This document shows positions 44,865 through 56,880 of a DNA stretch of 64,000 nucleotides, piece by piece. Source of the DNA: Talinum fruticosum (taxonomy: Eukaryota; Streptophyta; Magnoliopsida; Caryophyllales; Talinaceae); NCBI GenBank assembly GCA_021018815.1, contig JAITYX010000025.1, forward strand, positions 3,816,501 to 3,880,500, written 5' to 3'. The notes beneath the pieces were generated by a model, which was not told where the DNA came from, did no database searches, and saw only the letters and a program-made list of their open reading frames with translations. The position numbers were made by a program, and so were the translations under genes. The first letter of the stretch is position 1; every line of letters begins with the position of its first letter.

Positions 44865-46537
44865 TGTACACACCTAAAAAATATCATCTATTTTTTATTT
44901 TATTTATTTTTGTTAGCCCGGTGATGAAAACTCATTCCTCGTTTGCAATCTCTGGTTAGTATTAGACTAAAAAGAGTGATAGAAGACGGTTAGCCCACAA
45001 AAAGCCAACCAACACCACAAAACAACCCAAACCAATTTTTATGGGACTAAGCGAGACTTGTAAATAAATGGCTCGGCCGATCCAAACCAGGTTCGGACTC
45101 CTAAGCCTTGAGCCAAATCAGCACCGGACCACTAAGGTACGTACAACGCATTGTTTTTCCCTATTCCAACGACCGAACCTAGCATGCTTTCCAAGATGAT
45201 TAGACGACGTTGTTTTAGGTTTGATATCGGACCCCGGGATCCCGTAAGTTGTGTCGTTTTGACTAGTTCGGTTTCCTGGTTTTTTCTTTATCCATTTCTA
45301 CCATTATCTAACCTGGTTCTATCTTATAATCGGCTGATGGAGGCCATTTTTAGGGTTTCCTAAACCCTAAAAGTTCTATAAATTAGGGGTTCCCTTCTAT
45401 CATTTGACACCGATTTCAGTCTTCATTTCCGCCCCAAACTACTGAAACTCTCCTCTTCTTTCCTCTATACACTCTTTTCCTCACTTTCACTCTCAAATCA
45501 CTTTCTAAACCCTCATAAAAGGCCTCTTTTCGCCAATTTTTCATACCAGGTTCCTTGCCATTACTCTACCAAAATTCGACCGAGATTCGAGCTAGCGAGT
45601 TGGCCAACCTAAGGGCACGCTTCCACCATCCCGGAGTTTTGTTTAGTATTTTATTTAATTTTGGTTATTTATTGCTTTTTGTATTGTGATTTAACATGTA
45701 ATCGCATTACTTTACACTCTGCCTGATGTAGTTTGCTTTATTAGTTTTCATTCTTTATTGTTTTCTTTATGACTTTCATTTACTTACTTTATTTATCGAT
45801 TTACATCATGTTTTGTTTGCCTTTCATTTCCACCCATTACGTATTATTTGCTTGCTTTTCTTAATGCAATTTAAGCTCACCTTTTCAATTAGTAGTGGTC
45901 GTCTTTTGATGGGTGGAACGAAGAGCGTCTTTCTTTGTTTCGTACCTTCACTCTCGAACATCAAATCATTAGTTTAAGACCGATGGAGTTCTTTTTAAAA
46001 CCTTTTGTAATTTTGAGTTTTTGTGCCAAATTTGGAAAAGTACTTTTTAAAAAATTTTTGCTACTTGTTTATTTTCAAAACTGATCGACAACTCCCTTTT
46101 TATCTTTTTATTCTAAAATTATATCTCGTCTGTTTTGTAAGAATTGGTAAAAGCGAAAACCTAGCCGACAGCGAATCTAACCAGAATTGCCTTGCCAATA
46201 CTAGCCGGATGGCCGGTGTCGGACGGAAGCTCCGCAGGCCGGCCTCGGCCCCCAAGCTACCGTATGGGCTTCACTCTTACTCCAAATGGCTTTAGCTGCT
46301 TGACCTAGTTGAGCTTTACAGCAGCCACATTTTTATTTTAACTCTTCTAACTAAAAAAGGCATCCCGGGACTTCTAAAACCTATTTTGAAAATGATTTAT
46401 TCAAATTGTCAATCCATCCCTTCTTTAAAATCTCTCTGTCAAAGCCTTATTTTTCACTTGGTAAGCACACCTCGCGTAAAATCAACATTCATAGGGAAAC
46501 TCGATCCGCTCTTATCGGCGTAAGGCGTGGCTTTTAC
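44865..46537 (+). repeat. 5' LTR of the Tat-type element
   Basis: It starts TGTACACACCTAAAAA and contains the family's GTTAGCCCGGTGATGAAAA block (44914), a TATAAATT box (45377-45384) and the conserved GGTCGTCTTTTGATGGGTGG block (45898). The end is set by the PBS at 46539. It is markedly diverged from the LTRs at 18371 and 50656. Confidence 0.7.
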
Positions 46538-46538
46538 G

Positions 46539-46558
46539 GTTATGACTTCACTAGGGAC
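46539..46558 (+). promoter_or_regulatory. Primer-binding site, Tat type
   Basis: TTATGACTTCACTAGGGACA is a degenerate version of the Tat-lineage site (TGGTGACTCCGCTAGGGA at 63280). Confidence 0.6.
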
Positions 46559-48059
46559 ACTTATTAAGAGGCTTAGACTTGACAATTGAGTTATTGAGTC
46601 TTTTATCGCATTTGCATTAGGCATTTTGCATTCTTTTAGACGACTTTAGACATAAATGTTTTTTAGACATAAATGTTTTTTGGACATATAGGTTTCAATT
46701 CATAAGAACCCTTTTTCGAGAAAGGTTGAATCATTATCTTGGTGAGTCCACTCGACTTAACACCGAGGTGCATTTACTTTCCTACTCATAGCAAGATTTT
46801 TTCATTCTTGGTTGAAAGGCACCGATTATTCAAGTCTCGCTATGCATCCATAGGGAGTAAAGTTTTCAGGCTATGAGCCACCATGTTTATCCGACTTATA
46901 ATTACCTTATGAATCATCCAAATTTTGTTGTTTAAGTTGGACCTTCACGTGCATGTTTGATTGAATGTGGGTGTTTTTGTTATTTAATCCTCTTCCTTGA
47001 GTCATAGCAGTTTATTCAGTTTGGTCCAATAATTCTTACATTATTGCAAAACAAAAAAATAGTAAAACTTTGCGGTCCATTTTGTGCATTTTTAACGAAG
47101 TCAAATTTTCGTTCCTTTCCCTTTTAGATTGGTCCATATTTGCATTATCCATGTCAAAAGTTTTCTTAGAGGTTGGTCAATTCCTTCTCCCTGTCTCAAT
47201 CCAAAAAAGAAAACACGGACAAAATCTAGGGAGGTCCTAGGTCGGCGCCGGCATGCCTCGTCCTCTTCAAATTGTTTTCTATTTCGAGTCGTTTCGAGTC
47301 CATGCTTAATGTCCACATTTGTTCCGCATTCAACATATAAAAGTCTTATCAATTAGGGTGAGTCTATTTTTGCATTAGCCAAATAAAAAATCATTTAAAG
47401 TAAGGGGAGTTCATTTTTTCATTAGCCAAAAAGACAGAGAGAGAGCATTCTTTTTTCATATCTCGTCCATTTTTTGCATGCTTAGCAAAAATAAAAATGC
47501 ATTCATTTTCCCTTTTAAGTATCATCCTTTTGCATTTTGTTGGTCTGCATTTTTATGTGCATCGAAGAAGCATATTGCTCTTTTTATTTGGGGTTAATTG
47601 TCTTCTTGGGTCGACACTTAAAGCCTATCTCCCTAAAACTTTTCCATGAGCGAATCTTGAGTACCTTCTCTTTTGGGACACAGGATAGGGAAGTCTACTA
47701 AAATCGGTAATTCAAGCACAAAGTGGCTAAGAAATAAGAAGTCTACTTGAATACCGGCATGTTCAACATCGATACGTCCCACATGAACACGTACCACACC
47801 AGTGCGTTCAACACCTTTATTATCAACACAAGTATGTCATCCATAGACAACGTCGAAACATATTCCTTCTCCAAAAATGGTCGAAGAACCACAACAAACC
47901 CCATCATAACCTTGTTCAAAGAGTCTCGCTACGAAAATAGAAGCCAAAATTGAGGCCCGGGATAATAAGATTGAATCCATGCTTGAAACCCTTAACCTAA
48001 TACTTAAATAACTAGAGAAGAAATTAAAGTCCAAAGGGAAAGAAAAAGAAGATGACGAA
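46559..48059 (+). other. Leader region of the Tat-type element
   Basis: Untranslated sequence that begins like the one after 63298 (TTATTAAGA..., GCATTAGGCAT). It contains a 22-bp tandem repeat (AGACATAAATGTTTTTT at 46645 and 46667). Open frames here (46023-46295, 47101-47356) are short, and I do not recognise them. Confidence 0.45.
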
Positions 48060-48720
48060 GAAGTCCATAAGCCTCAGTCCGATCCATGAATAGATCAAAT
48101 AGAGAGGTTGTTATGAGAATCTTCCATGTTCAATGATTACTACTTGGCCTTGGGATTCACTGCAATCCCTAAAGGCAAATTGCCCCCAAAATTCACCATG
48201 CCCGATATCAAGTTTCATCGGACAAAAAACCCTCATCACCACATGAGGAACTTTATAGGGATAATGACTATAAAAATGTACAAGAGGACACATACCATGT
48301 CATCTTTCCGTGGACGCTTGACAAAGACGCCATGAAGTGGTACAATACTATCGACCCATGCAAGGTCACAAGCTGGCAAGATTTTTGCAGGGAGTTCTTA
48401 CATCAATACTCCTATAATACTAATATACTAGTCACTCTTTGTAACCTAGAGTTGGTCAAGCGAGGAGCCCAAGAGAGCTTCACCGATCGCCTCGGTCGCT
48501 AGAGGGCAAAGGTCACCCATATGGCGGACCAATCCTTTGAAAGAATTAGGTTAGACTAATCATCAAAAACCTAAAACTTGTATATCATCAACACTTTTCT
48601 TGCCTTTCATGGATTTCAAAATACTACGAGATGTCGACATGCTTATAAAAGTGGAGCAGGCATCTACAAAATCTACAACCAGCTAGAGGACATGCGTAGG
48701 TCCGAGTAGCTACCTTGTGA
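48060..48720 (+). pseudogene. Tat-type gag
   Basis: The plus-strand reading passes through the Tat gag motifs in two frames: NDYYLALGFTAIPKGKLPPKF, then FHRTKNPHHHMRNFIG, and after a shift near 48285, YHVIFPWTLDKDAMKWYNTI followed by CREFLHQYSYNTNILVTLCNLELVKRGAQESF. An in-frame stop lies at the LGRWR position (48500). The zinc knuckle is not found, and the frame is lost before 48720. Confidence 0.82.
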
Positions 48721-48857
48721 AGCACTACACTTTACCATGTAATGAGTCCATCACTCATCAAGGGGGTTCATTTCCTATTTCATATCCATCCTAGGTCTAA
48801 TTCCTTTTCTTTTCCTCTTTCTAAAAATCACAACCAACCAATCGGTTTTGAACTACG

Positions 48858-50461
48858 TGAAGACTCGGACTTGACTTCATACATTTACGAGTTCTATCAA
48901 GGGAATCAGGTATAAGACTTTCTCACCTATAGAGTTTTGATTCCAAGTCATTCTCTGTACCTTAGAAACTTTTCTAGTGATATAGTATTTCCTCTAAGTG
49001 ATATAGCAATTATTTCATGTATTTTTGCTTGTCTCTGTGTGACTCGGAAAACATATATGCACTCACGTTGTTTCACTCGGTTCCGAGTCTCTCATCACTT
49101 AGAATTATCGCATGTTCGGATGACTAGTATTCGCATAACCGCACTCAAGTCCGACTTCATGTTACAAGTTTTATTCTGTTATAGTCAGCGCTTCTAGTCC
49201 GAACCATGCTTAGTCTAGATCAAGTTTGTTCACTCGATAGTCTTTTATTTAACTTGATTCTCGCCTGGACTAACTCGGATGGAATTTTGAGTTTCATGGA
49301 TATTAGACTCAAAAATTCCATTCCTTTTCCGACTCGGATAACTAGTTAGTTAATTATCTTAATTATGTTATTATCTCGTGTCTAATCTTGGACCAAAGTA
49401 TTTTATACTTTGAGAACCAATTTGATTTACTTTTGTAGGTTATTCAAACGAGGATACACCTTTTGAAATACAAAAGTAACCGACTTCAAAATGTCAAATC
49501 ACCAGCAGACAAGACTTTTTCCACCTCCGACCTAGCCCCGGAAGACCGTGTCGGGACCGCTCGTTTCCAAAGCTGGAAATCTGTAAGACCAAGCTAAACG
49601 GTGGTTTCCAACTTATTTTTCAAGACACCACCAGTGGTTTTGGGACTTCTAAAAGAGTCAAGAACCGTTGCCCAACGTTCATATCTCAATGAATACTTTC
49701 CGAGTGACTCGGAAGATCCTTGACAACGGTCACAAAGGACTTCTAGTCGAAGATGGAGATAACGGCTATGCTGCCTGGTCATCTATATATAGAAGCCAAC
49801 TCTCAAGACTTGAAGATTACCGAACATATTGTCAATACACTTACTTAATCAATAGTCATTGTATTCATTCTCAATCTTCTTCTTACAACTCTCACTCTGT
49901 AATTCATTATATTCTGAGTTGTAAGGTCTTGTACTCAATTACAAACACTTTCTTTCTTACTCTCTAAGTAAGGTCCCTTGATCGAGTCTGTAAGGTTAAC
50001 TCAGCTCAGTTGTCCCGAGCTGTAAAGGTTATCTCGGTTAGGAAGTATTAGATCACATAAGGGAATTTCCGAGTCTAGGAAAAACTTGTAAAGAGTTGTC
50101 TAAGGGAGCAACTTGGGTTCGGTCAGTCTACCGTATTTTGTGGACTCAAAATAGTGGATTTGACTTCGTGCTTGGACTAGCACGGTCCGTGGTTTTCTAC
50201 CCCAAGAGGGTTTCCACGTACTTTCTGCGTCTTCACTTTCTGAGTACATTCTAGACTCGGCATGCATTCAAAGCTTCAGTTTAATCCGCTTCTTTACTCT
50301 TCATTGAAATTCTAAGTTCATACTTTTCCGACCCCAATATAGACTCGTAATCGCCTTCGTTTGTTCTTTGTTCAAAAGAGTTTGATTTTCCGGAAAAATC
50401 TTCTATCACCTTATTCACCCTCCCTCTAGGGTGACTTAGTCTCTCATCGAGCAAACCTTCA
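48858..50461 (+). mobile_element. Solo LTR, Sirevirus family
   Basis: This 1604-bp LTR lies in the opposite orientation to the other Sireviruses. It starts TGAAGACTCGGAC and ends CAAACCTTCA. The flanks CTACG (48853-48857) and CTATG (50462-50466) form a target duplication with one CpG-type change. TATATATAG near 49785 is its TATA region. It shares the GGGTTTCCACGT and ACTTTTGTAGGTTATTC blocks with the other LTRs. It is inserted in the Tat-type element. Confidence 0.9.
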
Positions 50462-51034
50462 CTATGAAGGCCTCGATTTTCGCTATAGCGGATGCGTAGG
50501 AAGCCCATGAAGTTCGAGTCTAATCTTAATCTTGTTCTAATTCCCAATTCCCATTTCCAATTTCCAATCCTAAATTCAAGGCCACTTTGCCCTATCTATA
50601 GGAGCAAAAATCAATTGCGAAGCATGCGTTCCGATCCGACACCGAACCAGCAGGCCTAAGTGTATACACCTAAAACGTGTCTTCCCTTATCTCTTTATTT
50701 CGTATTTTATTCTCGTTGGCCCGACGATGAAATCTCGAGTCTTGTTTGAGGATTTAGATCTCGAAATGTGATTGATTGGTGGAACATAAGCTAGTAAACC
50801 ACAAAAACCCCCAAGCACCAAATAAAGAGCCTTTTTTCTTGGGTCGGTCCACAAATCCTCTTTTCTATCGGACGATCCAAGAACCGGACTGAGCCTTTAG
50901 AGATTATAGAGTCCAGTGTTGTGTGCCAGGAGATTCCAAGTTCAAAATACTACATTTTACTTTTATCCAATCGGACAAGGACACGAAGACGGCGTTAAAG
51001 CATTTTGGCTTGGAGAGTCCTTTGGAGACATAAT

Positions 51035-52562
51035 TGAAGGTTTGCTCGGGGAGAGTCCGAGTCACCCTAGAGGGGGTGAATAGGGTGATGAAAAAATATT
51101 TACGAAAGCACACACCTTTTGACAGAGAAGAGTCAAAGACAGATTCCGAGTCTAAGCAAGGGGTCGAAAATATTGGACTCGTAATGTAATGAATCGGAGT
51201 AAACACATTTAGCAGGTACTGTCCGAGTCTAGAATGAACTCGGAAATAGAACACAGAGAATTTACGTGGAAACCCTCCCGGGGCAGAAAACCACGGCCCG
51301 TGTCAATCCAGACACGAAGTCAAATCCACTATTTTGAGTCCACAAAATACCGTGAACTTGACGTAACCCGAGTTGCTCCCTTAGACAACTCTATACAAGT
51401 TTTCCTAGACTCGTAAATTCCCTTATCTCGATCTAGTACTTCCTAGCTGAGATAACCCTTACAGCTAGGGATAACTAAGCTGAGTTAACCCTTACAGCTT
51501 AGTCAAGGGACCTTACAAAGAATGTAAGAAGTGTTTGTAATCGAGTACAAGACCTTACAACTCGTAAAGTAATGAATTACAGAGTAGGAGTTGTAAGTTG
51601 AAGATTGAAAGTAAATACAATAACTTTGATCAAGTTGGTGTATTGACAATATGTTCCGCTCTTCTTCAAGTCTTGTGAGGTGGCTTCCTTTATAGATGAC
51701 CAGGCAGAGTAGCCGTTATCTTCATCTCGCTGACCGAGAGTCCTCTCGTGACCGTTGTGGAAGGCTTTCCGAGTCCCTCGAAAGTATCCGTTGAAATATG
51801 GACGTTGGACAACGGTTTAACTCTCTTGGAAGTCCCAAAACCATCGGTTGTGTCTTGAAAAATGAGGTGGAAACCACCGTTAGGCTTGGCGTTCCAGCTT
51901 TTCCGGATATGGAAGCATGACGGCTTCGACACAATCTTCCGGGACTAGAGCAGTGTAGGTGAAAAGCCATCTCTGCTGGTGATTTGATGTTCTGAAGCCG
52001 GCTACTTTTGTAGTTTGAAAAGATATCCTCGATTGAATAACCTACAAAAGTAAAACACCTTTGGTTCTCAAAGTATAAGATACTTTGGTCCAAGGTTAGA
52101 CACGGATAATAATATAATCATGATAATTAACCAACAGATTATTCGAGTCGAAAAGAAATGGATTTTTCGAGTCTAATATCCATGATACTCGGAATTCCAT
52201 AAGACTTAGTCTCGAAGCAAAGAATCAAGTTCCATAACGAATATCGAGTGGGAAATACTTGATGTAGACTAAGCCCGAAAAGAACTACGAATGCTGTCTT
52301 TGCAAATAATAGAGTAAATAATCACAAGTCGATTCTGAGTGAGAGTGGACTCGGAATAAAGAACAAGTTTTCGAGTCGCTAACCGAAAAGCGATTAAAGA
52401 GATATGTGAAGGCCGAATCGCATAGAAAAGATACTATTTAACTCAAGTAAGTTTCGAGACACGGAGAATGCCTTGGAATCAAAACTCTATATGACTCGAC
52501 ATCGTTATACCCGATTCCCTTTGCATGACTCGGAAAGATATAGAGCAGTGTCCGAGTCTTCA
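51035..52562 (-). repeat. 3' LTR of Sirevirus B
   Basis: It runs from TGAAGGTTTGCTC to GAGTCTTCA and is 1528 bp long. On the minus strand the TATA region lies near 51688 (plus CTTTATAGATGACC). It is almost identical to 60274-61802. Confidence 0.95.
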
Positions 52563-52576
52563 ATCTCCCCTTTTGA
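52563..52576 (-). promoter_or_regulatory. Polypurine tract of Sirevirus B
   Basis: The minus strand reads CAAAAGGGGAGAT immediately before the 3' LTR. The equivalent at 33687-33700 in Sirevirus A reads AAAAAAGGGGAGAT. Confidence 0.85.
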
Positions 52577-52811
52577 TGAAAGGCATTCCATACTTACACG
52601 TAAACTTTGTTAGAGAGAGATAGATCAATTCCGAGTAGTTTGAGTAAAAGTAAGGCATATTGAGTAGATCGAGCAATATACAATATATCGAGCAAATTAA
52701 AGTATGCTTGAACTCATTAACTCGTAAAAGAAAGAACTCGTAAATTAATAAAGAAATGCATAATATTACAAGGGCGGAAAGAACTCCCCTAGACACGACA
52801 ACCAGCTTCGA

Positions 52812-54574
52812 CTACATTTCTCCCCCTTGCCTTTCAAAGAAAAACAAGAAACAAAAAGAAGGGAGAAAAGTACAAGTAATACACATAAGTTGTCCGGACA
52901 AAAAGAAAATTTTGAAAAACAGAAATTCCGGAGGCACCGAGGAATCGTGACGCGAGTGCATGGCTCCAACTAGGGAGGAGGGGATTTCGAGTGGAGGCGG
53001 AGGTGCGCCGGCGCTGATAAGATCTTGACGATGTGCTTGAGCGCGGCGAAGGGAGAACCGGGACAACTCGCAGGGGCTCAGCTCCGAGTGGCCGACCCGG
53101 AGAAAGTGGATCGAGGGGTTCTTCCCTTGGGACCTCGGTGGCTGGAGGGGCTGCTCCGGCCGACTCGCCGGAGGAGCGAGATCTTTCGACCCACTCGGAT
53201 CTGCCGTCCGAGCCGAGTACAAGCAACTTGAGCTTGGGAGCAGGCTGTCCCTCGGCAGCTGCCACGGCCTCTTCTTCCCTTTGCCCGGAAGGGGCTGCTC
53301 GAGCCGCGAGTTCCTCGGCGTCCTCCGCCGCATCTTCCGCTTCTTCCTCTCGCTTCCTCGGCTTCCTCGCTCTCCGAGGAGGTCGGGCTCGGGCTCGAAG
53401 ACGCCTCGGATGGGTCCGAGTCTTCGGGTCCCGAGCCGCCTTGGACCGTCTCTCTCCGAGGAGCTCAGCCAGCTCCTTCGCTCCTTAACCAGCTCTCTCA
53501 TCTCAAGAACGAGAGACTCGCTGCTTCTCGGATTTGGGACTCGACCGGTCTTTTGGTTGATGGTCGACCCGAAGAACGCATTTGAAACCTCTAAGCATGT
53601 CTCCGAAATCGGAAGACACAGAGGTGATCTTGTCCATGAAGACAGGGGACAAGAGGGCTGAGAGAGTTTTGGAAGCACTCGGAGGTGGAGGCACCACCAG
53701 GTGAAGAGGGAAGAGGGAGAGGGGTTGATTTCGAGTCCGAGGTGGAGAAGGAGGCCTCGGCTCCGAGTTGTGAACCCGCACACCGGGGTTGGTTTCCTGG
53801 TATCCGTACCCTCGGAGTTCCTTCTTGCCGACCACAATGGCCGCCTCGGACACCGCGTTAGGGTCGAGGGAAGAGGAACTTGGAATTGTTTGAAGACAAG
53901 GGTGAGAAGAGCACCGAAAGGAAGGGAGGTGTTCTTCTTTGTTTGGAGTTGAGCCGGCACAGCGGCCATCCGCTCAATGATGGAGGGGAAGAGGTCGACT
54001 TCGTATCCCTCCGGGATATCGAAGAGGGCTTTGAGGTGCTTGGAGTTGGGGTTCTCCTTGCTAGAGTGCTGTGAGAAGAAGGTTCTCATCAGCGAGAAAC
54101 ACGAAGCCCGGCTTCGACTTCAACCGAGTCACGTAAAAGTTCTTTCTGGACCCGGGGAATTCTTTAGCGTACTTTTCAAAGAAGTCGTCGGCGACTTCAG
54201 TGAAGGGAATAGGGTTGCTGTTCAAGAAAAGGGAAGAAACTTTGAACAGATCTGTGAAGGAGAGAGGTGTTGATACTGAACGGTAATGTTCCGAACCCTA
54301 GAGGTTAGAACATTTTCGGAGTGAGAGAGGTGAGTATAAAACTCGAAACGAGTTCAGGATAGATGAACTCGCTGAAACACAAGAAATGGTAGACTCCTGT
54401 GGTTTGGATGTTGGACAACCAGGAGAATTTGGTTGTTGGGAAGAACTTGTCGTCCAGCGCAAGATGCTCGGGTGACAATGGGTTTTGAAGGGGTTGAGCT
54501 TTCGGCTTGTTAGTGCGAGGCTTTTTGGAGGATGAAGAAACCCGAAAGTCGGGGTGGTTTCCTCTTTTAGGCAT
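52812..54574 (-). pseudogene. Third ORF of Sirevirus B (env-like position)
   Basis: It starts at the ATG at 54574 (MPKRG, then KKPRTNKPK-like basic residues). The first 89 codons are open (to 54305) and contain the FSWLSNIQTTGVYHFLCFSEFIYPELV motif. After a frame change, 52812-54089 is open for 425 codons. Its first 90 residues (DIPEGYEVDLFPSIIERMAA, then LPFGALLTLVFKQFQVPLP) match PF20167-like sequence. The rest is Arg/Ser/Pro-rich in this frame, probably read out of frame, then becomes hydrophobic at the C-terminus (about 52830-52910). A Glu-rich coiled part is visible around 53500. Env-like by position only; its role is unknown. Confidence 0.7.
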
Positions 54575-54589
54575 TGTGAGAGATGAAAA

Positions 54590-54810
54590 GATGAAACTTT
54601 TCGAAAGAGAAAGAGAAAGAGATGGAGGTGTAGAAGAGAAGAGAACGAAAATGAGAAGAGAGCAGATCGAAAACTTACGAGAGAGAGAGAGGCTTCTTCA
54701 ACGCTTGCAGACGATCAAGGGAACACTGTTCACGTAGAAAAGTTCCGCGAGAGGGTTTTCGTTTGAGAGGGAAGGAGTTTGAGAATACCGAGAGGAAGAT
54801 GAATAGACGT
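54590..54810 (-). promoter_or_regulatory. Pyrimidine-rich leader before the third ORF
   Basis: The plus strand is AG-rich (GAAAGAGAAAGAGATGG, GAGAGAGAGAGG), giving a CT-rich minus-strand leader between the TATA box at 54811 and the ATG at 54574. It resembles the leader at 35726-35899. Confidence 0.55.
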
Positions 54811-54818
54811 TATTTATA
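54811..54818 (-). promoter_or_regulatory. Candidate internal TATA box for the third ORF
   Basis: Minus-strand TATAAATA lies 237 bp before the ATG at 54574, in a region with no pol coding sequence. It is conserved with 35900-35907 in Sirevirus A. Confidence 0.55.
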
Positions 54819-55207
54819 AAGAATACGCGCGCCCGTTCACTATCCGTTAAGTAACTCCGTTCCGTCTTACCCGTCCATCGATCATTAATGCCCGTGTGAC
54901 AGCTTCTTCTTCAACGGTTGAGATAACAATGGTTTGAAATCTGCGGTTAAGATCTGATCGCAGCGCTCGAGAAAGAGAGAGAAAAAGAGTTTGAAAAAAT
55001 AATCCGAAGCTCTCCACTGTTCTAGAGATAGCTTCAGAAAATTTGATGTCCAATTTTCTCTACGTCCGAGTTTGACTCGTAAAAGTTTCGAGTGACTCGA
55101 AACACGTAAATAACTATCAGCCCAAGTATCACATGATCAACTCGAACCAATGGTTATTGACAACTAAAGCACATAGCACGTAAAAATGCAAGAATCATAA
55201 CGCGAAA

Positions 55208-55790
55208 CTAAGCATTTAACATACCAAGCTCATTCCGAATAAAACAGAATTGATCTTCACCAAGAGGCTTAGTAAAGATATCAGCTAATTGAAGATTAGT
55301 AGGAATGAATTCAAGTGTAATGTCACCCTTTTCCGAGTGATCGCGTAAGAAATGATACCCGACTTCAATATGCTTTGTTTTTGAGTGCTGGACAGGATTC
55401 TTAGTGATACCGATTGCGCTTTGATTGTCACACTTGATTGGAACCGAGTTGAGATATAGTCCGAGATCCTTCAAGTGTTGTTTTATCCAGAGAATCCGAG
55501 CGCAACAAGCTCCAGCGGCAATATATTCAGCTTCTGCAGTTGATAGAGCTACCGAGTTTTGCTTCTTTGAGTGCCAGGATATTAGGGATTGACCTGAAAC
55601 CGGCAAGCTCCGGATGTGCTCTTTCGATCAACTTTATATCCTCGCGTAGTCCGCGTCTCGAGTACCCAGTCGAGTCGGCTTCGAGTCTCCGGAGTACCAT
55701 AGTCCTAGATTCTGAGTGCCTGCAAGATATCTCGAATATTCTCTTCACCGCAGTGAGATGTGATTCTTTTGGATTAGCTTGAAATCGTGC
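55208..55790 (-). pseudogene. Sirevirus B RNase H
   Basis: 55208-55606 is one open frame of 132 residues ending at the RNase H stop. It contains SWHSKKQNSVALSTAEAEYIAA (catalytic Glu region), IKCDNQSAIGITKNPVQHSKTKHIEV (catalytic Asp), and the ADIFTKPL end. At 55490 the A-R-I-L-W sequence stands where the family normally has A-Q-I-L-W, and at about 55355 V-G-Y where V-R-Y is expected. Both fit CAG read as CGG. The N-terminal part (55527-55748) is in another frame. Confidence 0.9.
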
Positions 55791-56880
55791 ACATAAACAA
55801 ACACTCGAACATTATATCTGGTCCGCTTGAAGTAAGATATAGCAGTGATCCAATCATACCTCGATAGAGTTTCGATCTACCGCTTTACCTGTTTCATCCG
55901 AGTCGAGTTTTATACTCGTCGCTCATAGGGGTAGATGCGTGCTTTGCATCTTGAAGTTTGTATTTCTTCAGCAGTTCCTTGGTGTACTTTGATTGATGGA
56001 CAAAGATTCCATCTATGTCTTGTTTGATTTGCAGCCCAAGGAAGAAGTTGAGTTCTCCCATCATGCTCATTTGGAACTCTTGACTCATCAACTCGGAGAA
56101 TTCTCGACACGTAAATTCATTAGTAGCACCGAAAATAATATCATCAACATATATTTGAACAATGAGAAAATCTTTCCCTTTGGTCTTTATGAATAGAGTC
56201 TTGTCGATCCGACCTCTTTTGAAATCATTTTGAACCAGGAAGTCGCTCGCTCTTTCATACCAAGCTCTAGGGGCTTGTTTAAGACCATAGAGAGCCTTTT
56301 GGAGTTTGAAAACATGATTTGGAAATTCTGAGTTTTCAAAACCAGGAGGTCTGCTCGACATAGACCTCTTCTTCAATAAAACCATTGAGAAAGGCACACT
56401 TAACATCCATTTGATATAATTTAATATGCATGCAGGATGCAAATGCCAACAAGTATTCTAATGGTTTCAATTCTAGCTACTGGTGCAAAGGTTTCCCCAC
56501 AATCAATTCCTTCTTCTTGATTGTAACCCCGAGCTACAAGTCTAGCCTTGTTTCTGACTACTACACCACCCTCATCCAGCTTTGTTTTTGAAAACCCATT
56601 TGGTTCCTATAACTCGGGTGGTCGAAGGTCGGTTGGTCGAGTCCGGACTTGGTTTCTCTCGAATTGATTCAGCTCTTCTTGCATGGCCTCTACCCATTCG
56701 GGTTCATTAAGGGCTTCTAGTGCATTTTTGGGTTCAGTTAGTGAAATGAATGCAGTGAATGCACATAGATTATGAAGAGAAGAACGAGTTCTTACCCCAC
56801 CGTTGATATCGAAATAATGTTTTCTTGGGGATGACTCGGAAGTAAATTTGAATGCTTTACCAGTTCTTTGATTCACCAGG
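55791..56880 (-). pseudogene. Sirevirus B reverse transcriptase
   Basis: 55894-56442 is one frame of 182 residues covering the finger/palm region (FKLQKALYGLKQAPRAWYER), the catalytic box FLIVQIYVDDIIFG (YVDD intact), and MGELNFFLGLQIKQD. 56607-56876 encodes the preceding region (LTEPKNALEALNEPEWVEAMQEELNQFERNQV). RT copies the element RNA into cDNA in the cytoplasm. The few frame changes lie next to CAG or CTG trinucleotides. Confidence 0.92.

Larger units (their letters stand above)
44865..50655 (+). mobile_element. Tat-type Ty3/gypsy element, 5' half (LTR, PBS, gag)
   Basis: Plus strand: LTR 44865-46537, PBS 46539-46558, leader to about 48060, gag 48060-48720, then unrecognised sequence to about 50655. 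Protease, RT, RNase H and integrase are absent. It carries a Sirevirus solo LTR at 48858-50461. The next Tat LTR starts near 50656 in the same orientation. That LTR is too diverged from this one to be an obvious partner, so the two probably belong to separate insertions. Confidence 0.75.

Noticed and set aside
51001..51040. Possibility that the Sirevirus B 3' flank is not a target duplication
   Set aside because: ATAAT and ACAAT match at four of five bases at the expected positions, the termini are TG...CA, and the Tat LTR is continuous across the site, so insertion with one later change is better supported.
53033..53661. Long plus-strand Ser/Ala/Arg-rich frames
   Set aside because: They are antisense shadows of the Sirevirus B third ORF, produced by its GC-rich composition.
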